Part shown: positions 17,380 through 26,547 of the stretch, piece by piece
Layout of the letters: every line of letters begins with the position of its first letter
How positions within the stretch are numbered: the first letter of the stretch is position 1
Assembly (NCBI RefSeq): GCF_016595675.1
Contig: NZ_JAENJH010000005.1
Coordinates: 248,001-312,000 of the forward strand
Direction: 5' to 3'
Source: Prauserella cavernicola
GTDB taxonomy: Bacteria; Actinomycetota; Actinomycetes; Mycobacteriales; Pseudonocardiaceae
DNA: 64,000 bases
Position numbers and translations under genes: made by a program
Notes under the pieces: generated by a model
Seen by the model: only the letters and a program-made list of their open reading frames with translations
The model's database searches: none
What the model was told of the DNA's origin: nothing

Positions 17380-18119
17380 CAGTGCACTTCATCGGCGCCG
17401 GACCGGGCGCAGCCGACCTCATCACCGTGCGCGGGCAGGAACTGCTCGGCCGCTGCGGCGTGTGCCTCTACCCCGGCAGCCTCACCCCCACCGACCTGCT
17501 CGCCCACTGCCCGCCCGGCGCCACTCTCGTGGACACCGCCGACCTCACGCTCGACGACATCACCGCCGAGCTCGTGGCCGCGCACGAGGCCGGCCACGAC
17601 GTCGCCCGGCTGTGCTCGGGCGACCCGGCGGTCTACAGCGCCGTCGCCGAACAGATGCGCCGTCTCGACGCCGCGGGCGTGCCCTACGACGTGACTCCCG
17701 GCGTGCCCGCGTTCGCCGCCGCGGCCGCCGTACTCGGCAGGGAACTCACCGTGCCGACCGTCGCCCAGAGCCTGGTCATCACGCGCGCGCAGGCCCGCTC
17801 GACGTCGATGCCCGAGGGCGAGGACCTGGCCACGCTCGGCGCGAGCGGCGCGACACTCGCCCTGCACCTCGCCGTCAACCGCATCGAGCAGGTGGTGGAG
17901 GAGCTGCTGCCCGGCTACGGCGCCGACTGCCCCGTCGCCGTGGTCGCCAGGGCCAGCCAGGAGGACGAGCAGGTGCTGCGCGGCACGCTCGGCGACATCG
18001 TCGCCCAGGTGCGCGAGGCCGGGATCACCCGCGCCGCGATGATCTTCGTCGGCAAGGTGCTGGCCGCCGAGAGCTTTCCCGACAGCTTCCTCTACTCGAC
18101 GGATCGCCCCCGCGGCTGA
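17376..18119 (+). CDS. cobM: Precorrin-4 C11-methyltransferase
   Basis: 247 residues, a single tetrapyrrole methylase domain. Motifs: VHFIGAGPGAADLITVRG (SAM-binding loop), YPGSLTP, RLCSGDPAVYSAVAEQ and DVTPGVPAF. It adds the C11 methyl group. GTG 17376 overlaps the cobL stop (GTGA). Its 3' end overlaps the convergent cbiD end by 28 bp. Confidence 0.93.
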   Translation: MTVHFIGAGPGAADLITVRGQELLGRCGVCLYPGSLTPTDLLAHCPPGATLVDTADLTLDDITAELVAAHEAGHDVARLCSGDPAVYSAVAEQMRRLDAAGVPYDVTPGVPAFAAAAAVLGRELTVPTVAQSLVITRAQARSTSMPEGEDLATLGASGATLALHLAVNRIEQVVEELLPGYGADCPVAVVARASQEDEQVLRGTLGDIVAQVREAGITRAAMIFVGKVLAAESFPDSFLYSTDRPRG

Positions 18120-19189
18120 GCCCGGCCCACGATCGTCCCCGCGCGGTCGATCGCCACGATGTCCACCGCCACCGGCGCGTCACCGAGGACCCCGGCGGCG
18201 ACCTCCCGCGCCCGCTCCGCCACCAGCTCACCCAGCGCGAGCCCCTCGGCGTGCGCGAGCTCCAGCGCGTGCAACGCCGTGTTGGCTTCGCGGATCGGCC
18301 CGGCGAGCGCGGCGTGCCCCGCACCCTCGGCGAGCTCCGCGAGCAGGCCCAGATCCACCTGCGAGCGCTTGGAATGCAGGTCGAGGTAGCCCGCCGCGAG
18401 CTTGGAGAGCTTGGCGAACCCGCCCGCCACCGTCAGCCGCGGCACCGGGTTGCGGCGCAGGTACTTCAGCACCGCGCCCGCGAAGTCGCCCATGTCGAGC
18501 AACGCCGTCTCCGGCAGCCCGTACAGCTCGGCCACCACGCGCTCCGACGTGCTGCCCACCGCGCCCGCGACGTGCTCGTGGCCCAGCGCCCTCGCGACGT
18601 CGACCCCGCGCCGGATGCTGTCGATCCACGCCGAGCACGAATACGGCACCACCACGCCCGTCGTGCCCAGCACCGAGAGCCCGCCGAGGATGCCGAGGCG
18701 CGGGTTCCACGTGTGCCGCGCCATGTCCTCGCCGTGCGGGATCGAGATCTCCACCACGAAATCCGTGCTGTCACCGCTGTCGCCGTGCTCCGCGCACACC
18801 CGCTCGACCGCCTCGGTCATCAACCGCCTCGGCACCGGGTTGATCGCGGGCTCGCCGACCGCCAGCGGCAACCCGGGCAGGGTCACCGTGCCGACGCCTG
18901 GCCCCGCGCGGAACGTGACGCCGCTGCCCGGCTCGCCCCGCCGCACCGTCGACACGATCAGCGCGCCGTGCGTGACGTCCGGATCGTCCCCGGCGTCCTT
19001 GAGCACACCGGCCGTGGCCGAGTCCGGCCCCAGCTCCTCGGTGGCGAGCGCGAACGCGGGGCGCCTGCCCTTCGGCAGCAGCACCTCGACCGGGTCGGGG
19101 AACTCGCCGGTCAGCAGCGCCGTGCACGCCGCCGTGGTCGCGGCGGTCGCGCACGCGCCGGTGGTCCAGCCGTAACGAAGTTCAGTCAC
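18092..19189 (-). CDS. cbiD: Precorrin-5B C1-methyltransferase, CbiD type
   Basis: 365 residues from GTG 19189, which has GGAG 6 nt upstream; ATG 19192 directly before it is the alternative. Signatures: LRYGWTTGACATAA, VEISIPHGEDMARHTWNPRLGILGG, VVPYSCSAWIDSI and LPETALLDMGDFAGAVLKYL. CbiD methylates C1 in the early-cobalt pathway, yet the neighbours (cobG, cobN, cobK) belong to the late-cobalt route. No cobF, the usual C1-methylating enzyme of that route, is in the window. Its start lies 8-11 bp from the divergent cobK start. Confidence 0.93.
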   Translation of the reverse strand: MTELRYGWTTGACATAATTAACTALLTGEFPDPVEVLLPKGRRPAFALATEELGPDSATAGVLKDAGDDPDVTHGALIVSTVRRGEPGSGVTFRAGPGVGTVTLPGLPLAVGEPAINPVPRRLMTEAVERVCAEHGDSGDSTDFVVEISIPHGEDMARHTWNPRLGILGGLSVLGTTGVVVPYSCSAWIDSIRRGVDVARALGHEHVAGAVGSTSERVVAELYGLPETALLDMGDFAGAVLKYLRRNPVPRLTVAGGFAKLSKLAAGYLDLHSKRSQVDLGLLAELAEGAGHAALAGPIREANTALHALELAHAEGLALGELVAERAREVAAGVLGDAPVAVDIVAIDRAGTIVGRAQPRGRSVE

Positions 19190-19199
19190 CATCTACTCC

Positions 19200-19961
19200 A
19201 TGGGAAGTAAGGGCAGTATCGCTGCGCGCGTGTTGATCCTCGGCGGCACCTCCGAGGCACGGGCGCTCGCGGCCGGGCTCGTGGCGCGCGACGTGCCCGT
19301 CGTCTCGTCGCTGGCGGGCCGCGTCGCACGCCCCGCGCTGCCCGAGGGGGAGGTCCGCGTCGGCGGCTTCGGCGGGCCGGACGGGCTCGCCCGCTGGCTC
19401 GCCGAGAACCGGATCACCGCCGTGGTCGACGCGACCCACCCGTTCGCGGAACGCATCGGCGCCTCAGCCGCCACCGGCACGGCGCGAGCGGGTGTTCCGC
19501 TGCTGCGGCTGCAACGCCCCGGCTGGGAACCCGCGCCCGGCGACGACTGGCACTGGACCGACACCCTCGACAGCGCGGCGGAACTGGTGCCCTCCCTCGG
19601 TTCCCGCGTCTTCCTCACCAGCGGCCGTCAGGGCCTCGCCGCGTTCGCCGGACTCACCGACCTGTGGTTCCTCGCGCGCTGCGTCGACCCGCCGGAACCA
19701 CCGCTGCCGCCCCGCATCGAGGTCTTGCTCAGCCGTGGCCCCTACCGCGCCGAGGACGAACTCGCCCTGCTGCGCGCGCACCGGATCGAGGTACTCGTCA
19801 CCAAGGACAGTGGCGGAACCATGACCGAGGGCAAGCTCGTCGCCGCCCGAGCACACGGCATTCCCGTCGTGGTGGTGCGCAGGCCCCCGCGCCCGCCGGT
19901 GCCCACGGTCGCCCGCGTCGAGCAGGCTCTGGAATGGACGCTCGAACGAATGACGAGCTGA
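19200..19961 (+). CDS. cobK: Precorrin-6X reductase
   Basis: 253 residues. It reduces the macrocycle using NADPH. Motifs: VLILGGTSEARALAAGL at the N-terminus, VVDATHPFAERI, FLTSGRQGLAAF and VLVTKDSGGTMTEGKLVAAR near the end. ATG 19200 has no clear ribosome-binding site and lies 11 bp from the divergent cbiD start, so the mRNA may be leaderless. GTG 19230 would trim 10 residues. Confidence 0.92.
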   Translation: MGSKGSIAARVLILGGTSEARALAAGLVARDVPVVSSLAGRVARPALPEGEVRVGGFGGPDGLARWLAENRITAVVDATHPFAERIGASAATGTARAGVPLLRLQRPGWEPAPGDDWHWTDTLDSAAELVPSLGSRVFLTSGRQGLAAFAGLTDLWFLARCVDPPEPPLPPRIEVLLSRGPYRAEDELALLRAHRIEVLVTKDSGGTMTEGKLVAARAHGIPVVVVRRPPRPPVPTVARVEQALEWTLERMTS

Positions 19962-20000
19962 GTCGAGAAAACCACCCGCTTGCCGCTAGCGTGAAGTTCG

Positions 20001-23000
20001 ATGCGGCCAGCCTCCCGAGCGCCCACCGAAAAACCCGGCAGGGAACCGGAATTCCCTGCCGATACCGCGACGAGCCCGGCGAACGGGACTCGCCTGTGGC
20101 GCAGGCTGGCGTTCGCACTCGGGCTCGTGGCCGTCGCCTGCGCCCTCGCCTCGCCGTTCCTGCCCGTCGTCCAGGACACCGCACGCATCGTGTGGCCTGC
20201 CGGAGGTGACACCACACAGGTCAACGCACCCCTGTCGGGATACTGGGCACAGGACCTCCGGATGGAAATTCCTTGCCGGACAGTGCACTCCGTCGACGAC
20301 CGCACCGCGGGCGACGCGCTGCTCCTGTCCACCGTGCCCGCCGCGCGGCTCGGCAACGGAGCCGGAATGCAGCTGCGCGTCGACGACGGTGTCCTCACGG
20401 CCTACAACCGCGGCGAACAGGTCGTCCGCCAACCACTGCCGCCCACGGGCTGCGCCGTCCGCTTCGACTCCGACGCGCTCGGCACGTCGCTGTCGGTGGG
20501 CGGCACCACCGTCTTCCAGCAGGACGGCGACGTCCGCCCGCGCATCATCGGCGTCTACACCACCATCGACGGCGACCAGGACCCGATCGACGGACTGGCC
20601 GTCTCCATCACCCCGGACACGCGCTACCAGTCGTCGCCGACCGCGTTGAAAACCGGCGTGTGGGTGCTCGGGGTCGTCGCGTTCATCGGCTGTCTCGTCG
20701 CGGTGAACCGGCTCGACCGCGGCTACGCGCGGCGCGCGCCACGCTGGGCTCCCGTCGGCTGGTGGCGGCTCACCGGCCGCGACGTCACCGTGATCGGCGC
20801 GCTCGGCGCGTGGGTGTTCATCGGCCCCGTCACGTCCGACGACGGCTACATACTCTCGATGGCCAGAGTCACCGAAGAGGCCGGATTCCTCGCCAACTAC
20901 CACCGGTGGTTCGGCGTCGCGGAAGCTCCGTTCGGCTGGTTCTACCACGTCTACCAGGCCATGGCGCACGTCAGCGTCGTCGCCCCGTGGATCCGGCTGC
21001 CCTCGTTCCTGCTGGGCGTCCTCAGCTGGATGCTGATCAGCAGGGAGGTCATGCCGCGCCTCGGCAAGGCCGTGCGCTCCAGCCGCGCGGCGGGCTGGGC
21101 CGCCGCCGTCGTGTTCCTCGTCTGGTGGATGCCGTACAACAACGGCACGCGGCCCGAACCGGTCGCCGCAGTCGGCTCGCTGCTGGCGATCTGCGCCGTG
21201 GAACGCGCACTCGTGACCCGGCGGCTGTTGCCCGTGTGCCTCGGCGTGCTCACCGCCGCGTTCACCCTCGCCGCCACCCCGACCGGCCTGCTCGCCGTCG
21301 CCCCGTTCCTCGTCGCGGCCCGGCCACTGTTCCACCTGCTGCGGCAACGAGCGCGCGAAGCGGGCTGGACCTGGGTGCTGGCGCCGATCATCGCCTCGGG
21401 CACGCTCGTGCTCTTCGTGGTGTTCGCCGACCAGACCTACGCCACGGTCGCCGAGGCGACGCGCCTGCGCAACGAGGTCGGCCCCAGCCTGTCGTGGTTC
21501 CAGGAACTCCTGCGCTACCAGCAGCTGTTCAGCGACACCGTCGACGGCTCGGCCTCGCGCCGCTTCCCCGTGCTGCTGCTCCTGCTGTGCGTCGGCACGT
21601 GCCTCGTCGTGCTGCTGCGGCGCGGCCGGATCCCCGGCGCCGCGCTCGGCCCCAGCCGGCGGCTCATCGGCACCGTCGCGGTGTTCTTCGTGCTGATGGC
21701 GCTGACCCCCACCAAGTGGACCCACCACTTCGGCGCGTTCGCCGCCGTCGGCGCGGCCATGGCCGCACTGACAGCGCTGGCCACCAGCTCGTCGGTGCTG
21801 CGGTCCAAACGCAACCGCGCGGCGTTCCTGTCCGGGCTGCTCGTGGTGGCCGCGCTCGCCGCCACCGGACCCAACGCCTACTGGTACGTGTCGCGGATGG
21901 GGGTGCCGTGGTGGAACATGCCACCCCAGCTCTTCGGCGTCCGACTGTCCACTTTGCTCCTGCTGGTCGCCGTGGTGGCCGCGATCGTCGCGTTCCTCGA
22001 GAACATCCGCGCGCAGAGCCCCGGGTTCCCGCCACACCTCCCGGAACGGCGCGGGCGCGCACTGTGGCGCGGGTCGCTCGCGTTCGTCGTGGTGTGCGGG
22101 CTCGTCGCCACGGCCGAGTTCGGCAGCATGGCCAAGGCGATCCACAAACAACGCGACAGCTACAGCCTCGGCGCCGACAACATCGAGCACCTCGTCGGGC
22201 ACAGCTGCGGCCTCGCCGACGACGTGATGGTGGAACGCGACCCCGTGGCCAGCGTGCTCACCCCGCTGCCCGCGAACCAGCAGCGCACCGCCGAACGCGA
22301 CCGCGACCGCGAGCCCGGCGGACTGCCCAGCGCAGCCGAGGGCACCGGCCCCACCCAGGCCGGGTTCCACACCCGGCCACTCGGCACCGGCGACCCGCTC
22401 TCCGATCCACCGCACGGGTTCACCCCCAGCACCGTGCCGATGTGGAGCAGCTACAACGAGACCGCCAACCCCACCGGACGGCTGCGCACCAGCTGGTCCG
22501 GCCTCGGCTCCCGGCCCGAGGGCGGCCAGGTGGTGGTCGCCGTGTTCTCCCCGCCGGGCAAGGCCACCTCGGCCGACGTCGAGTTCGGCGCCCGGTCGCC
22601 GGACGGCATCGAGGTCGTGGACAGCCTGCCGGTGCTGCTGCCCGGCGGCGGCACCGGCGGCTGGGTCGACGTCCGGTTCGACCTCGCCCAGGTGCCCGAG
22701 GACGCGCGGATGGTGCGCGTCACGGCCACCGACGACGACCTCACCGAGGACGGCTGGGTGGCCGTCACCGCCCCGCGCCTGCCGACGTTCACCACGCTCA
22801 CCGACCGCGTCGGCGACCAGCCCGTCTACATGGACTGGCCCACGTCGTTCGTGTTCCCGTGCCTCAACCCCGTGAAGGTGCGCGACGGCATCGTCGACGT
22901 GCCCGCCTACCACATCACCGCGAGCTCGCTCGCCACCGAAGGCCAGTGGGCCGAGAGCCCGGCGGGCGGCCCCAACGGCATCCTCGACGAGCTCGCCGCG

Positions 23001-23183
23001 CAGCCCGAGGTTCCGAGCTATCTGCGTGCTGGCGAGGGCCAGCCGTGGGGCACGCTCGAACAGGTCGAGCCCTTCACCGAGGGCGCGGCGCCCACGATCG
23101 TGCGCGGCGAAGCGGTCCGCCCCGGCTGGTGGTCCCCCGGCCCCGGACCGCAACAACCCGACGGGGAGCAGCCCACGCGCTAG
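20001..23183 (+). CDS. EmbC-family arabinosyltransferase
   Basis: 1060 residues, a GT-C membrane glycosyltransferase. After a short basic N-terminus there is a first helix (~35-55), a large extracytoplasmic loop with beta-rich sequence, and then about 12 helices. The catalytic acidic pair is visible in GPVTSDDGYILSMARV, and WWMPYNNGTRPEP, TKWTHHFGAFA and WFYHVYQAMA are family motifs. The last ~330 residues are an extracellular carbohydrate-binding-like domain. It should transfer arabinose from a decaprenyl donor to cell-wall arabinan. It stands alone inside the cobalamin genes and overlaps the convergent cobIJ by 4 bp. Which of EmbA, B or C it corresponds to cannot be decided. Confidence 0.9.
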   Translation: MRPASRAPTEKPGREPEFPADTATSPANGTRLWRRLAFALGLVAVACALASPFLPVVQDTARIVWPAGGDTTQVNAPLSGYWAQDLRMEIPCRTVHSVDDRTAGDALLLSTVPAARLGNGAGMQLRVDDGVLTAYNRGEQVVRQPLPPTGCAVRFDSDALGTSLSVGGTTVFQQDGDVRPRIIGVYTTIDGDQDPIDGLAVSITPDTRYQSSPTALKTGVWVLGVVAFIGCLVAVNRLDRGYARRAPRWAPVGWWRLTGRDVTVIGALGAWVFIGPVTSDDGYILSMARVTEEAGFLANYHRWFGVAEAPFGWFYHVYQAMAHVSVVAPWIRLPSFLLGVLSWMLISREVMPRLGKAVRSSRAAGWAAAVVFLVWWMPYNNGTRPEPVAAVGSLLAICAVERALVTRRLLPVCLGVLTAAFTLAATPTGLLAVAPFLVAARPLFHLLRQRAREAGWTWVLAPIIASGTLVLFVVFADQTYATVAEATRLRNEVGPSLSWFQELLRYQQLFSDTVDGSASRRFPVLLLLLCVGTCLVVLLRRGRIPGAALGPSRRLIGTVAVFFVLMALTPTKWTHHFGAFAAVGAAMAALTALATSSSVLRSKRNRAAFLSGLLVVAALAATGPNAYWYVSRMGVPWWNMPPQLFGVRLSTLLLLVAVVAAIVAFLENIRAQSPGFPPHLPERRGRALWRGSLAFVVVCGLVATAEFGSMAKAIHKQRDSYSLGADNIEHLVGHSCGLADDVMVERDPVASVLTPLPANQQRTAERDRDREPGGLPSAAEGTGPTQAGFHTRPLGTGDPLSDPPHGFTPSTVPMWSSYNETANPTGRLRTSWSGLGSRPEGGQVVVAVFSPPGKATSADVEFGARSPDGIEVVDSLPVLLPGGGTGGWVDVRFDLAQVPEDARMVRVTATDDDLTEDGWVAVTAPRLPTFTTLTDRVGDQPVYMDWPTSFVFPCLNPVKVRDGIVDVPAYHITASSLATEGQWAESPAGGPNGILDELAAQPEVPSYLRAGEGQPWGTLEQVEPFTEGAAPTIVRGEAVRPGWWSPGPGPQQPDGEQPTR

Positions 23184-24700
23184 TCGTAGCGGCGCGGGGT
23201 CCAGACGAGGCGCGAGCCGTCGGGCTGCTCGCGCACCCGCGTGCGCGAGGACCCGATGAGCAACAGGCACCGCATGTCGACGGTCGCCGGGTCGAACTCG
23301 GCGAGCGTCTCCACGCGCACCGACTCCTCGGCCCCGCCGACGTCGCGCGCGATCACCACCGGCGTCTCGGATGCCCGGTGGCGCAACAGCACGTCGCGGG
23401 CCAGGCCGAGCTGCGTCGTGCGGCTGCGGGAAGCCGGGTTGTAGATCGCCACCGCCAGATCCGCGGCACCGGCCGCGTCCAGCCTGCGCTCGATGACCTC
23501 CCACGGCTTGAGCCGGTCCGACAGCGACAGCACGCAGTAGTCGTGCCCCAGCGGGGCGCCCACTCGCGACGCCGCGGCCTGCGCGGCCGTGACCCCCGGC
23601 AGCACCCGCACCGACACCCCGGCCCACTCCGGCCGCTCGGCCTGTTCCAGCACCGCCGAGGCCATCGCGAACACACCGGGATCACCCGACGACACCACCG
23701 CGACCCTCGCCCCGGCCGCGGCCAGTTCGAGCGCCTCCACGGCGCGCTCGGCCTCGACGCGGTTGCCCGACGCGTGCCTGCGCTGACCCGCTCGCTGCGG
23801 CACCTTCGCCACGTACGGCCCGTAACCGACCACGTGCTCGGCCTCGACGAGCGCCCGCTCCGCCTCGGGCGTGAGCCACTCGGGGCCCGCGGGCCCCAGG
23901 CCCACCACCACGACCTCGCCGCCGGGTGTCTCACCGGCAGGGCGCGGTTCGGCCTCGGGCTCCCCTGAGCGGCGCGACGCGTAGGCGGGGCTCGGCACCA
24001 CGGCGACCGAGAAGTACGGCACCGATTCGGGATCGACGTCCGCGAACGGCTCCACGCGCTGCGCCTGCCACGTCGCGCGCTCGACGTAGAACGCTTCGTC
24101 GAGCCTGCCGGACTCCGCCAGCGCGTCACGGACAGCGCCGAAGGTGCGGCCCAGCTTCAGCACCGCGGCGGCTTCGGTGTCGGCCAGCCTGCGGGCCAGT
24201 TCCGGCGCGGGCAGCGTGCCGGGCAGCAGCGTCAGCACTTCGTCGCGCTGCACCAGTGGCCTGCCCAGCTCGGCGGCGGCCGCGCTCACCGAGGTCACGC
24301 CCGGCACGACGTGCGCCTCGTAGCGGTCGGCGAGCCGCTCGTGCATGTACATGTAGGAGCCGTAGAAGAACGGGTCGCCCTCGCACAGCACCACTACGTC
24401 ACGCCCGGCGTCGAGGTGCTCGGCGAGCCGCTTGGCCGACAGCTCGTAGAACTCCCTGATGGCGCCCTCGTAGCCGCCGGGGTGGTTCGTGGCCTCGGTG
24501 GTCACCGGATACATGAGGCGCTCCTCGAGCTGGCCCTCACGCAGGTACGGCTCGGCGACCGAGCGCGCGATGCTGCGTCCGTGGCGCGCGCAGTGGTAGG
24601 CGATCACGTCGGCCTCGCCGACGAGCCGCGCGGCGCGCACGGTGAGCAGCTCCGGGTCGCCGGGACCGAGTCCGACGCCGTACAGCACGCCGGTGCTCAC
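23180..24700 (-). CDS. cobIJ: Fused precorrin-2 C20- and precorrin-3B C17-methyltransferase
   Basis: 506 residues with two tetrapyrrole methylase domains. The CobI part (1 to about 240) has [20 protein letters not shown] and [21 protein letters not shown]. The CobJ part (about 262-500) has [61 protein letters not shown] and [10 protein letters not shown]. It methylates C20 and later C17 with ring contraction. GTG 24700 overlaps the cobH stop by 4 bp. Confidence 0.94.
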   Translation of the reverse strand: MSTGVLYGVGLGPGDPELLTVRAARLVGEADVIAYHCARHGRSIARSVAEPYLREGQLEERLMYPVTTEATNHPGGYEGAIREFYELSAKRLAEHLDAGRDVVVLCEGDPFFYGSYMYMHERLADRYEAHVVPGVTSVSAAAAELGRPLVQRDEVLTLLPGTLPAPELARRLADTEAAAVLKLGRTFGAVRDALAESGRLDEAFYVERATWQAQRVEPFADVDPESVPYFSVAVVPSPAYASRRSGEPEAEPRPAGETPGGEVVVVGLGPAGPEWLTPEAERALVEAEHVVGYGPYVAKVPQRAGQRRHASGNRVEAERAVEALELAAAGARVAVVSSGDPGVFAMASAVLEQAERPEWAGVSVRVLPGVTAAQAAASRVGAPLGHDYCVLSLSDRLKPWEVIERRLDAAGAADLAVAIYNPASRSRTTQLGLARDVLLRHRASETPVVIARDVGGAEESVRVETLAEFDPATVDMRCLLLIGSSRTRVREQPDGSRLVWTPRRYD

Positions 24701-25323
24701 ACTTCCTCCCGCGAGGCGATCGCGTTGACGGCGCCGACGGCGAGGGCACTGCCGCCCCGGCGCCCGCGTACCACCAGGTACGGCGCGGGCGCGCGGTCCA
24801 CCAGCAGTTGCTTGGACTCGACGGCGCCGACGAAGCCCACCGGCACGCCGATGATCGCGGCCGGGGCGCCAACGCCCTCGTCGAGCAGCTCCAGCAGGCG
24901 GAACAGGGCGGTCGGCGCGTTGCCGATGGCCACGACGGAGCCGGGCAGCCGGTCACGCCACAGCTCCAGCGCGGCGGCCGAGCGCGTGGTGCCGAGGCGC
25001 TCGGCGAGCGAGGGCACGCGCTCATCGGTCAGCGTGCATACGACCTCGTTGGCGGCGGGCAACCGCTTGCGGGTGATGCCGCTGGCGATCATGGTGGCGT
25101 CGCACAGGATCGGCGCGCCCGCCTCGAGCGCGGCCCTGCCCGCCTCCACCACCTCGAGCGTGTAAGCGAGGTCGTCGACCAGATCGACCATCCCGCAGGT
25201 GTGGATCATCCGCACGGCCACGCCGGCGATGTCGTCGGGCAGGATCGCGAGATCGGCCTCGTCGCGGATCGTGGCGAACGAGTGGCGGTAGATCTCCGCC
25301 CCGTCCCGGATGTAGTCGATCAC
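24697..25323 (-). CDS. cobH: Precorrin-8X methylmutase
   Basis: 208 residues. It moves the C11 methyl to C12, giving hydrogenobyrinic acid. The sequence [29 protein letters not shown] (catalytic His), [22 protein letters not shown] and [13 protein letters not shown] is diagnostic. GTG 25323 overlaps the cobG stop (GTGA), and GAAAGGA lies upstream. Confidence 0.95.
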   Translation of the reverse strand: MIDYIRDGAEIYRHSFATIRDEADLAILPDDIAGVAVRMIHTCGMVDLVDDLAYTLEVVEAGRAALEAGAPILCDATMIASGITRKRLPAANEVVCTLTDERVPSLAERLGTTRSAAALELWRDRLPGSVVAIGNAPTALFRLLELLDEGVGAPAAIIGVPVGFVGAVESKQLLVDRAPAPYLVVRGRRGGSALAVGAVNAIASREEV

Positions 25324-26435
25324 TGGCGTCCTTTCAGTTTCGCCGCGAGCCCTGCCCGGGCGACGGGTGTTCCGTCCACGACGTAGCCGTCCTCGTCCAC
25401 GGCGACGACGTCGAGGTGGGCGCCACGCGGTCGGCCGCAGCGGCGCTCGCAGCCCGAGACGTGCGCGCGCACTCCCGGTGAGGCGATCACGCGCGCGTCG
25501 GCGCGGACGTCGGCGCGGGACTTGGCACAGCCGGGCCTGCCGATGCACGCGCTCACTCCGAGCGTCGGGTCGGCGGGGTCGGTGACCAGCGAGGTTCCGG
25601 CGGGCAGGCTCGTCAGGCCCGGCAGGACGAGGGTGCGCCACGGCGTGACCACCAGCTCGCCCAGCTCCCTCAGCTCGGAAGCGGGCAGTTCGCCGAACCT
25701 CGGCGCGGCCACGACGTGCTCCCCGTGCCTGCCCACCTCGGCGGGTCCGGTGAGCGGCGACGACTCCGGTTCGGTCTCGCGGCCCTCGCGCAGCGCGAGG
25801 GCCACCAGGGGTGCGGGGTCGACCTCGCGGACGCGCCAGGCCTGGCCCCGCACGCGGCCGAACTCGGCGGCCAGCTCGGTGAGGACCCGTGGCACGTCGG
25901 CCGCGCGCACGCGCGCTCCGGTGTCGGCGCCGTCGAGCAGCACCGCACCTTCGCCCGCCGACGTCGCTCGCCAGCACACGTCGGCGCCCTCACCCGCGAC
26001 GTCACCGCGACCGTCGTCGAGCGCGAACAGGAACCGGCCAGGCAGGTCCGCGAGAGCTCCGTTCGCGCACACCGAGCGGTCGAGTTCGGCGACCAGCGGA
26101 CGGACATCGGTGAGCCCGCCGGAGCGGCCCGACAACGGCGAGCCGAGGATGTTGCGCACCCGCTCGTGACTCGGTGAGGGCAGCAACCCGGCCGCCGACA
26201 GCCGCGCCACGAGCTCGTCGGCATCGCGTACGGCGCGCAGCTGGAGGTTCGCCCTCGACGTGAGGTGCACGCTGCCATCGCCCAGGTCATCGGCCACATC
26301 GGCCAGCGCAACCGCTTGCGCGCCGGTCAGCGCACCGCCCGGCAACCGGACCCGCGCGAGCGTCCCGTCGGCGGCGGCGTGCGTCGCGACGACGCCGGGA
26401 CAGGCGTCTGCGCGAAGTCTCGTCGGAGCGGCCAC
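25320..26435 (-). CDS. cobG: Precorrin-3B synthase
   Basis: 371 residues, nitrite/sulfite reductase-like. It hydroxylates C20 of precorrin-3A with gamma-lactone formation, the oxygen-dependent step of the aerobic route. The ferredoxin-like half has [14 protein letters not shown]. The C-terminal half carries the [4Fe-4S] cysteines in [13 protein letters not shown] and [15 protein letters not shown]. It is first of cobG-cobH-cobIJ and divergent from cobN. GTG 26435 begins [14 protein letters not shown], fitting the family. Confidence 0.93.
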   Translation of the reverse strand: MAAPTRLRADACPGVVATHAAADGTLARVRLPGGALTGAQAVALADVADDLGDGSVHLTSRANLQLRAVRDADELVARLSAAGLLPSPSHERVRNILGSPLSGRSGGLTDVRPLVAELDRSVCANGALADLPGRFLFALDDGRGDVAGEGADVCWRATSAGEGAVLLDGADTGARVRAADVPRVLTELAAEFGRVRGQAWRVREVDPAPLVALALREGRETEPESSPLTGPAEVGRHGEHVVAAPRFGELPASELRELGELVVTPWRTLVLPGLTSLPAGTSLVTDPADPTLGVSACIGRPGCAKSRADVRADARVIASPGVRAHVSGCERRCGRPRGAHLDVVAVDEDGYVVDGTPVARAGLAAKLKGRQ

Positions 26436-26449
26436 GGACCCACTGTAGG

Positions 26450-26517
26450 AGGTGATCGGGCCGCCTCCGTGTGCACTTCGTCTCGCCCGAGATCACCTTG
26501 ACGGAGCCACCTCGGGC
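26450..26517. promoter_or_regulatory. Structured spacer between divergent cobG and cobN
   Basis: AGGTGATCGGGC (26450-26461) can pair with GCCCGAGATCACCT (26485-26498) with a 2-nt bulge. The second arm's GCCCGAG can instead pair with CTCGGGC at 26511-26517. The mutually exclusive stems resemble an attenuator or operator, but the B12-box strings are absent, so this is not a standard cobalamin riboswitch. Confidence 0.4.
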
Positions 26518-26547
26518 ACTCCAGGGTGAGAATCGAGGAGGCTACCT

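Noticed and set aside
19986-23627. 1213-residue open frame on the reverse strand across the arabinosyltransferase gene
   Set aside because: Composition is Gly/Arg/Asp-rich without domains, and the forward frame encodes a full EmbC-family protein. Long antisense frames are expected at this GC content.
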